Positions 1 to 6,400 of a stretch of DNA of 11,627 nt are shown piece by piece. A model generated the notes under the pieces. It made no database searches. It had not been told where the DNA came from and saw only the letters and a program-made list of their open reading frames with translations. The DNA is from Prochloron sp. SP5CPC1 (GTDB taxonomy: Bacteria; Cyanobacteriota; Cyanobacteriia; Cyanobacteriales; Prochloraceae): NCBI GenBank assembly GCA_014323965.1, contig JACONB010000025.1, positions 1 to 11,627 on the forward strand, written 5' to 3'. Positions within the stretch are counted from its first letter, which is position 1, and each line of letters begins with the position of its first letter. A program made the position numbers and the translations under genes.

Positions 1-75
1 GTTATACTGGAGCCAATATTGTTCGTTTATTATTGGATTGTCTAAACCTGTTGGAGATAAATTGAATTCTTCCAT
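1..75 (-). CDS. Start of an unidentified gene running off the left edge (partial)
   Basis: The minus strand reads an ATG at 73-75 followed by 24 further open codons to the window edge, giving MEEFNLSPTGLDNPIINEQY and then WLQYN. An AAGGAT Shine-Dalgarno-like sequence (85-90) lies 9 bases upstream of the ATG, and a near-consensus sigma-70 promoter (106-135) lies just above it, so the start is well placed despite the short visible piece. The family is not recognisable from 25 residues. It has its own promoter and is separated from the toxin locus by about 480 bases, so it is probably a separate transcription unit. No stop is visible, so the coding region must continue beyond position 1. Confidence 0.55.
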   Translation of the reverse strand, partial: MEEFNLSPTGLDNPIINEQYWLQYN

Positions 76-84
76 GGGTTTTAT

Positions 85-90
85 ATCCTT
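85..90 (-). promoter_or_regulatory. Ribosome binding site of the left-edge partial gene
   Basis: AAGGAT on the minus strand sits 9 bases before the ATG at 73-75. It supports that ATG as the start of a gene whose body lies outside the window. Confidence 0.5.
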
Positions 91-105
91 TTTTTTGACG
101 TTCCC

Positions 106-135
106 ACTATAATATTATTTCTTGAATAATGTCAA
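106..135 (-). promoter_or_regulatory. Sigma-70-type promoter for the left-edge partial gene
   Basis: On the minus strand a perfect TTGACA (-35, positions 130-135) is followed after 18 bases by TATAGT (-10, positions 106-111; five of six consensus bases). The predicted transcription start near position 99 leaves a leader of about 24 bases carrying AAGGAT before the ATG at 75. ATTCAAGAAA fills part of the spacer (118-127) and occurs again at 151-160, which could be an operator pair, but two copies of an AT-rich 10-mer may also be chance. Confidence 0.55.
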
Positions 136-555
136 GTGGTTTAGCAAAAATTTCTTGAATTTTATTTTTTGAGTATTCCATGAGTTTTCACTGAATTGTA
201 ATTGAAAAACAAAAATCCTGTATCACTCTCTCTATAGATGATTCAGAGGTTTTTACTTCTTCTTCGTCCTGTTGCCATATTTTCTAATTCGCTGGAAATG
301 GAAAGAATTAAGGCACTGAAACCATTGCTCTCCATGCATTCTAGCCTCCATGTTCTCTGCGTTGCTTTTATCTACTTTAGGGGAAAACATCATTGATTCT
401 GATTAAAACCCTGTAGAGGCGATTTTGAATCACTAAGTATTTTTAACCAATTACCACCAACAGCAATTTTGGTGAGCAGGAGATAGAGAAACCCCTATTT
501 CTCTACTAAATATTTGACTCACCTGGGTTGGTGGGCAATACTCACTCTACTGAAA
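136..555. other. Intergenic region with no convincing gene
   Basis: About 420 bases lie between the stop of the last immunity-like gene (556) and the promoter of the left-edge gene. Frames on both strands are short. The best is 32 codons on the minus strand (253-351, beginning MEARMHGEQW and ending in three lysines). It has no strong ribosome site and no recognisable domain; it could be a decayed fragment of a longer gene. The right third (453-533) is rich in short inverted repeats. I see no tRNA, CRISPR or riboswitch pattern. Confidence 0.5.
453..533. repeat. Nested inverted repeats, possible end-of-operon structure
   Basis: Three complementary pairs occur within about 80 bases. TAGAGAAA (484-491) pairs perfectly with TTTCTCTA (498-505) across a 6-base loop. 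CACCAA (455-460) pairs with TTGGTG (469-474). GGTGAG (471-476) pairs with CTCACC (518-523) and encloses the first hairpin. A second TTGGTG lies at 528-533, so alternative pairings are possible. The cluster lies 23-103 bases beyond the last gene of the toxin operon and could act as a terminator or RNA-stabilising element. No clear U-tract follows the strongest stem on either strand, so a standard intrinsic terminator is not demonstrated. Confidence 0.35.
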
Positions 556-888
556 CTATTCTTCGTTAGCTTGATTATCTTCTTGTTTTCCCAAATATTC
601 GTCAAATAAACTAAATAATTTCTTTAGTGCATCTCTCTCATCTACTGAATGGATAAATACTAACATAGCCCAAGAAAGCTCTATGTTGGTAGAGGAAGCG
701 TATTTCTGTTTCACCCAATTCAAGAATTTAGCAAATTGTAATTCTTGTTTGGTATCCTGCAAGCTGGCTTGTGCTTTTGCCAAGCGATATCCATTATAAA
801 ACGATTGGAAAGCAAATATTGAATTTTTATTGAGATACAGTGGCGGTCTTTTTCTAATTTTTCCTAGTAATTCCTTGAAATTATTCAT
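556..888 (-). CDS. Predicted immunity protein, second tandem copy
   Basis: This 110-aa acidic, soluble protein has no signal peptide or membrane segment. Its N-terminus carries the pattern RPPLYLNKNSIFAFQSFYNGY (split as RPPLYL at residues 14-19 and SIFAFQSFYNGY at 23-34), followed by a predicted helical region with FLNW (55-58), SW (72-73) and an acidic LFSLFDEYL end. The upstream gene encodes a clear paralogue sharing SIF-FQ-FYNGY, FLNW, SWA, FI-S-DE and LKKLF. It starts at ATG 886-888 behind an excellent AAGGAGG (894-900) that overlaps the upstream stop codon, so the two are co-translated. The signature resembles small proteins I associate with polymorphic-toxin loci, which together with its place after a toxin tip makes immunity the best inference. 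No direct functional evidence is visible. It ends at TAG (556-558), the last gene of the cluster. Confidence 0.75.
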   Translation of the reverse strand: MNNFKELLGKIRKRPPLYLNKNSIFAFQSFYNGYRLAKAQASLQDTKQELQFAKFLNWVKQKYASSTNIELSWAMLVFIHSVDERDALKKLFSLFDEYLGKQEDNQANEE

Positions 889-893
889 TAACT

Positions 894-900
894 CCTCCTT
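894..900 (-). promoter_or_regulatory. Strong Shine-Dalgarno overlapping a stop codon
   Basis: AAGGAGG lies 5 bases before the ATG at 886-888 and shares bases with the TAA (899-901) of the upstream paralogue, which is typical of translational coupling between the two predicted immunity genes. Confidence 0.7.
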
Positions 901-1252
901 AACATTCTGACTCGTCGTTCAAATCTTCGGAAGATTCAAGCATTTTTTCTTCCTGCTGCTCAAGATATTCTTCAAATAATTCAAATAACTTTTTTAAACC
1001 ATCAATTTCATCGGCTGAATATATGAAAATTATAGTAGCCCAACTACAATGTAATTCGATAGGAGAATAACTTTCCATGATCCAGTTCAAAAAATCTTCA
1101 AATTTTTGCTCTTCCTCGGTTATCGGTAAATTAAACAAAGATTTTGTTAGCGAGTATCCATTATAAAATGCTTGAAAATCGAAGATAGAATTCCTGCTAA
1201 TATAAGGATTTGGGTTTTGCTTTATTGTTTGTAACAATTCGTAAAAATTCAT
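899..1252 (-). CDS. Predicted immunity protein, first tandem copy
   Basis: The product, likely 117 aa, begins MNFYELLQTIKQNPNPYI and is a paralogue of the next gene downstream: both share NSIF-FQ-FYNGY near the N-terminus, FLNW, SWA, FI-S-DE and LKKLFELFEEYL. An upstream in-frame ATG at 1288 would add 12 residues (MNLFKYNEHERQ) and overlap the end of the toxin cassette by 14 bases. I prefer the ATG at 1250-1252 because it lines up with the start of the paralogue and has GAGAGG three bases upstream; the 1288 ATG has only GAGAG directly abutting it. The protein is acidic and apparently cytoplasmic. It lies directly after the papain-fold toxin cassette, so it is the best candidate for that toxin's cognate immunity protein. 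This rests on context and similarity to toxin-associated small proteins, not on a named family. Confidence 0.75.
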   Translation of the reverse strand: MNFYELLQTIKQNPNPYISRNSIFDFQAFYNGYSLTKSLFNLPITEEEQKFEDFLNWIMESYSPIELHCSWATIIFIYSADEIDGLKKLFELFEEYLEQQEEKMLESSEDLNDESEC

Positions 1253-1274
1253 TTGCCTCTCGTGTTCATTGTAT

Positions 1275-2213
1275 TTAAAAAGATTCATCTCTCACAATTG
1301 TAATATTTCCTGGGCTATCCAAGTCATCCAACCATCTTTGAAATTCTTTACCTTCAGGATAAACATTATCAAACACTATATCTTGACCGTTAATTTTGAT
1401 TACGTTGGCTTCATGATAACCATTGAAAGATATTAATTGTTGGGTTCCTTCGTCCCAGATATTTCCGAACGCGCCCCGATTAGAACCAGTTTCTATTCTT
1501 ATCCATCTGCCACTTATTTGATTTTCAATCAAATTCTTCCTTAATTCTCTAGCACATTGATCGCAAACTCCGATTCGATTGAAGCTGCGATTTCTTATAA
1601 AGCCACCCACTCCCCGCCGAACCACTCGTTCATAGATTACAGGAACAGCAAGTACAGCAGCTGGTAGTAATGTCAATAAGGTCAGCTCAAACACAACTCC
1701 TAGATTTATACTTTTAGGCGTAGGTTCTTCTCCTCCCAGAGTGGCAAATACAAGATAACTATAGCTATCTAATTGTATTTCTGCTAAAGTATTCCGGATT
1801 TGTCTTGCTGCTGATATTTCAGCTAGTGTCACCAAACCACTAGGATCTATCCCATTAACGGGATCCGCATTCGCATACAAATACTTATGCAGCGAAACCG
1901 GATTATAAATATCCCCCTCATAGGTATCCCGTCGGGTAAACCGCCCAAACCCAGCATCATAATATCGCTGTCGCAGATAATATTGCCCCAAACCCCCATC
2001 AAACTGCTCCCCAGCAAACAGGTAACTGTTCTCACTCTCCCCACTCGAATCTACCAGTTCCCCAAAAGCCTCATAATCATAGGTATCCGTTACATTACCC
2101 GTTTCATCGGTGAGCGCCCGGGTACTCCCCAATCCATCCACATGATAGAAATCCTGCTCCTCACCACGTATTTGGGAAATCAGATCCAAACCGTAAAGGT
2201 AGACAGTCACCAT
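1275..2213 (-). CDS. Orphan Rhs C-terminal cassette with papain-fold toxin tip (Tox-PL-2-like)
   Basis: Of 312 residues, 2-127 repeat the end of the Rhs-associated core of the full-length Rhs protein next door, including RYYDAGFGRF (84-93) and the boundary motif PVNGIDPSGL (118-127). Residues 171-193 form a hydrophobic, possibly membrane-spanning stretch. Residues 205-312 look like a papain-fold toxin of the Tox-PL-2 type: CDQCAREL (217-224, nucleophile probably Cys220), ISFNGYHEANV (261-271, His267), then VFDNVYPEG (280-288, Asp282) and EFQRWL. This gives the Cys-His-Asp order of papain-like enzymes, so it should be a cysteine peptidase, deamidase or similar. The cassette lacks the Rhs shell and any secretion module. 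The ATG at 2211-2213 has no visible Shine-Dalgarno and lies 9 bases after the preceding stop, so expression, if any, would depend on coupling. It is best read as a displaced tip waiting for recombination onto the full-length gene. Confidence 0.8.
   Translation of the reverse strand: MVTVYLYGLDLISQIRGEEQDFYHVDGLGSTRALTDETGNVTDTYDYEAFGELVDSSGESENSYLFAGEQFDGGLGQYYLRQRYYDAGFGRFTRRDTYEGDIYNPVSLHKYLYANADPVNGIDPSGLVTLAEISAARQIRNTLAEIQLDSYSYLVFATLGGEEPTPKSINLGVVFELTLLTLLPAAVLAVPVIYERVVRRGVGGFIRNRSFNRIGVCDQCARELRKNLIENQISGRWIRIETGSNRGAFGNIWDEGTQQLISFNGYHEANVIKINGQDIVFDNVYPEGKEFQRWLDDLDSPGNITIVRDESF
1833..2210 (-). repeat. Duplicated Rhs-core segment, copy in the orphan cassette
   Basis: This 378-base segment aligns without gaps to 3418-3795 of the full-length Rhs gene; by hand count 57 positions differ. 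The middle is nearly identical (7 differences in 1981-2160), whereas the 88 bases nearest the toxin boundary (1833-1920) differ at 33 positions. The homology starts just inside the ATG of the orphan and ends at DPSGL, which marks it as a recombination template for tip exchange. Confidence 0.85.
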
Positions 2214-2222
2214 TTGGAGATA

Positions 2223-2783
2223 TTAATCGATTTCGAGTAGCAATATTAAACGAGCTAAAAAACGTGAAGCAGTGCTTTCTAAATCCACATGAGAAGAAAT
2301 GGGTTGTAATGATAATATTTTCTCAGATATTTTGCTTAGAAATCCTGTTTCACTCATAATTTCTTTTTCTTCTTCTAAAGAAAGACCTTCGCTCCAAAAA
2401 AGCATATTTTCTAAAGCAATTAGCGCTTGATTAAAATCAGATTCATTAAGTTTATGTAAATTATTGTTTATGACATTTAGTAAAGGGATGAGTCCAATCT
2501 TAGAAGAAGCTTTTCCCATAGCACTAAGTATGTAAAAGCTTCCATTGTTAATTTCATGTTCAAAAAACTCTACAATTCTCTTTAGTTCGCTCTCGTCTAG
2601 CTCTAATTCTATTATTTCTTTTGAAACTAATGATTCATATCGACTCATTCTAGCATCTTTTGATAAATTCCAATCATCCATCTCCAGAATAAAGGCAAGA
2701 TCTGTCACAGCGTCATATCTAACTCTTTCTCTTTCTTCTTTCGAGCGAACTCGCTCGAACAGTTTATCAATTATAGTGTTCAT
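2223..2783 (-). CDS. Probable immunity protein for the resident Rhs tip (unrecognised family)
   Basis: This 186-aa, Glu/Leu/Ser-rich protein appears entirely helical, with successive amphipathic segments (for example residues 62-77 around SELKRIVEFFEHEINN, 102-120 and 163-186) reminiscent of short HEAT-like repeats. It has no signal peptide or membrane helix. I cannot assign a named family. It directly follows the full-length Rhs gene with a 40-base gap and precedes the orphan tip, which is the usual position of the cognate immunity gene. I chose ATG 2781-2783 because TGAGGA (2792-2797) sits 8 bases upstream. An in-frame GTG at 2796-2798 overlaps that ribosome site and would add only five residues, so it is unlikely to be the start. 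The gene is AT-rich compared with the Rhs core, in keeping with tip/immunity modules that are exchanged. Confidence 0.72.
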   Translation of the reverse strand: MNTIIDKLFERVRSKEERERVRYDAVTDLAFILEMDDWNLSKDARMSRYESLVSKEIIELELDESELKRIVEFFEHEINNGSFYILSAMGKASSKIGLIPLLNVINNNLHKLNESDFNQALIALENMLFWSEGLSLEEEKEIMSETGFLSKISEKILSLQPISSHVDLESTASRFLARLILLLEID

Positions 2784-2791
2784 TATACAAA

Positions 2792-2797
2792 TCCTCA
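2792..2797 (-). promoter_or_regulatory. Ribosome binding site that decides the immunity-gene start
   Basis: TGAGGA on the minus strand lies 8 bases before ATG 2781-2783. The alternative GTG start (2796-2798) overlaps this sequence, so the ATG is favoured. Confidence 0.6.
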
Positions 2798-2823
2798 CTA
2801 GTGTTTGATTTAATATTTCGTAC

Positions 2824-3417
2824 CTAATATTGTAGGTTCGTTCCTCTTATGTTTTCTCCATCAACTCTATAATCAGCTCTTTGCCCTGCCTTTGCTTCTC
2901 TTCCATCTGGAAACCATTGAGAGGTAAATTGGAAGCCTCCTTGTGAAACAGGACCAGAGTCTTTTATTTTTGTGCTAACTCTGACAATACCTCGACGTAG
3001 ATTGCGATCTTGTGACAATGGGTACCAACTAACACCCTGGCGAGTCACCCATAATTGGTACAGTCCATCATAAACTTGCCGTTTCGTAACACCAACCTCT
3101 GGAACTCCAAATATAGCGATTCCATGATCGTATTGATGTTTATATTGTAACTGTACTCTGAATTGATTAGGCTCCTCTTGCTTGGAGGCGATTCTGTTCC
3201 TCTGTCTACGATCTTCAGGAAAGAGCTTGAAATCTTTGGAGCCATCTTTCTTGGTTGTGACTTCTAGCAGCGCCGTCACTCCGGCGGACAATGCCAAAAA
3301 GCCAGCAATCACAACAGCAGCTTCGATATAGATGGACGCGATATATATAGGAGCAGATGCACTGATTACTAGAGTATTGAGAGTAACCAGTGTAGCAGCT
3401 TGTTGGGCTATTGTGAA
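2824..3417 (-). other. Variable C-terminal toxin tip of the full-length Rhs protein (unrecognised)
   Basis: This is the 197-residue region after DPTGL. It starts with a hydrophobic Ala/Ile/Leu-rich stretch of about 45 residues, followed by a charged linker (DRRQRNRIASKQEE) and a roughly 110-residue C-terminal domain. That domain has candidate catalytic or binding residues in KHQYDHG (two His and an Asp), DGREAKAGQRADYRVDGE and a GTNL ending. It shares nothing obvious with the papain-fold tip of the neighbouring cassette. The position after the Rhs core is strong evidence for a toxin; its activity cannot be read from the sequence. Confidence 0.6.
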
Positions 3418-6400
3418 TAAACCTGTTGGATCTATACCATTAACCGGATTGGCGTGAGTATAAATGTATTTATGCAAAGTGATCGGCTCACTTATACTTC
3501 CAGAGTAACTATCCCGCCGGGTAAACCGCCCAACCCCCTGCTCATAATACCGCTGTCGCAGATAATACTGCCCCAAACCCCTATCAAACTGCTCCCCAGC
3601 AAACAGGTAACTATTCTCACTCTCCCCACTCGAATCTACCAGTTCCCCAAACGCCTCATAATCATAGGTATCCGTTACATTACCCGTTTCATCGCTCAGC
3701 GCCCGGATACTCCCCAATCCATCCACATGATAGAAATCCTGCTCCCCGCCACGTATTTGGGAAATCAGATCCAAACCGTAAACGTAAAACGCAACCAAAT
3801 CATCGCTGGTAAATTCTTCCAATACCTGACCATAAGGACGATTCTTATCCACCAAATAAGTAGTCTTCACCCCGGAAACAGTAGTACTCACACGAATCCC
3901 CTCATCATCATATTCGTAGGTAATACTACTCCCATCAGGAGAAACCACCGCCACCAAACGATTATCGTCATTCCAGGTGTAAGTTGTAGTTTTCCCTACC
4001 CCATTAGCAGTTTGAGTGCGGGTCAGCAGATTGCCGTTATTATCGTAAGTATAAGCTACTACATGAACTATTGCTCCATCCTTAATTAGGATTTCCCTCA
4101 ACAAACGGTCATTTTGGTCGTAGGTATAAGTAGTGATTCCTTCAACGGAATCCACTCGTTTCAGCCGATTCCCCACACTATCATAAGTATAGGTAATAAT
4201 CCGCTTCCCATCGTTAATATTCTCGGAAGTCAATCGATAGAGATCATCATACTGATACTCCACTTTACTCCCATCAGATTCCGTCACCGAAATTCGGTGT
4301 CCAGCTTTATTCAAACTATACTCAAACCCAGACAAAACTGTCTCTTCACCAGTATCAGGGTGCCGACGGACAGTTTTTACTTCAATCAACCGATTTAAGT
4401 CATCATAACCACGAATTTCAGTCGTATTATTGGGGAAATCAGTGCGAATGAGATTCCCCACCTTATCGTAGGTATAACTAGTTACACCACCCTGAGAATC
4501 AGTGACAGTTTTGAGGCGATTTTGCTCATCAAAAGTATAATTAACCCTTCCATTAGGAGTGATTACCGCCGTGCGATTGCCCGCTACATCGTACTCATAC
4601 TCAATACTATGGCCATTTTTAGTCCTCGCTCCCGTCGGATCTGTACGAGAAATTAAACGATTGCGTTCATCATATTCAAATCTAGTAACACCCCGATTAT
4701 CAGTAATAGTTTCAATTTGCCCATTGGGAGTATAAGTATAGCTGACATCGGCATCATCTTCAAAATCTTTCAGAATAAGGCGATTTTGGGCATCGTAACG
4801 GTAACGGGTAGTTTCACCATTAAAATCGGTATAAGTTGCAATATTACCTGTTTTATCATAGGTAGTGCTGGAACTCTGTTCTAATGGTAGTTCTACCCCA
4901 ATGCGACGTCCCAACAAATCATATTCAAATTGAGTGCGATTGTTGTTACCATCTTCCTGCCAAATCAGCCTTCCTAGCTCATCATAGCCATATTCCGTTC
5001 TGATTTCTTGGGTAGCCAAAAACTGCACTACATCTGTCAAACGTCCCAAAGCATCATATGAGTATTTGGTAATCTTCCCTTCTTCATCGGTAGTGGCAAT
5101 TCGACGCCCTAGATTATCATAAGTTACAATAATACTACTGGCATCATGATAGCTCGTCTGAATTAACTGTCCTATTTCATTGTATATAAAGCGAGTAGTG
5201 CGCCCTAAAGCATCGGTTTGGGTAATACGTCGTCCTATTTTATCGTATTCTACCGTTGTTGTGGGATTATCTGTCAAGTCATCAGGGGTAGAATCTGCAT
5301 AAATGGTTTTAATTAAACGATTGGCTGTATCGTAGACGAATTGAGTTTTATTACCTTTTTCATCAATCTGAGCTAACACTTGCCCATTCTTATAATACTC
5401 CGTTTTTGTTTTGGGATTATTTTCCAAATAACTGGGAGCAGTATTGGGATAAACGATTGTTGTCCAATCTACCGTTGTTGCTGTTTTACCAGGAGCTACA
5501 TATTCCAGCAAATCTGTCAGAGTATCGGTACCATCGGGATAAATTGTCTGAATTAACCTATCGAGAGCATCATATTCATAATAAGTCACATTTCCTGCTC
5601 TGTCAATGGTAGCCCGTTGCCGATTTCCCTTATCATATAAGGTAATACTCCGGGGATTATCTGCTAGGGTATTTGGGGTGCTGTCGGGGTAAATAGTTTC
5701 GACAAGTTGTCCTTTTTCATTATAACGATACTCTGTCTTCCTTCCTAGGGAGTCAATAATGGCGGTTTGCTGCTGATTTTGGTTATATTCATACCTGGTT
5801 ACTTCTCCCAAAGGATTGGTGGTAGATACAAGATTGCCGTTATTATCGTACTCAGAACGGGTAACTACTTCTTCTCTTCCTAAGGTTTGGGTGGAAGTAA
5901 CTTGATTTCCGTTTCTATCGTAGCTATAAAGGGTTTGATTTCCCAGAGCATCCACTGTTTGGATTACATTCCCATTGCTATCGTAGCTGAATTTGGTATT
6001 GTTGCCCCCAGCATCTATTAAAGATAGCAAATTTCCCCTTCTATCATAGCTAAATGTGGTGGTATTACCTGCTGCATCGCTCTGATAGAGCATGTTTCCA
6101 CGATTATCATAATTATAATTGCTGGTATTGCCCAAAGCATCGGTTTCGCTCAAAACCTGACCACGACTATTATAAGTATACCGAGTAATATTCCCCAGGG
6201 CGTCAGTTTCCGTCAAAACATTCCCCCGACTATCATAAGTATAACTAGTGGTTTCTCCCAAAGGATTGGTTTCACTCAACAAATTATCAAAATCATCATA
6301 AGTCCGCTCCGTCACACCACCCAAAGCATCAACTTCCGTTAAAACATTCCCCCGAGTATCATACACATAGGTAGTAGGATTGCCAAAAACATCCCTCGTT

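Noticed and set aside
253..351. A 32-codon minus-strand frame beginning MEARMHGEQW
   Set aside because: It is short, has only a weak ribosome site and shows no domain; mentioned as a possible gene remnant but not called as a gene.
3454..4089. A 211-codon open frame on the plus strand
   Set aside because: It lies antisense to the YD repeats and Rhs core; its Ile/Pro/Ser-rich translation mirrors the repeat and a similar shadow appears opposite the orphan copy (1887-2240).
5911..6351. CRISPR-like periodicity
   Set aside because: The 63-base period is a coding YD repeat with conserved protein pattern throughout; there are no identical short repeats with unique spacers.
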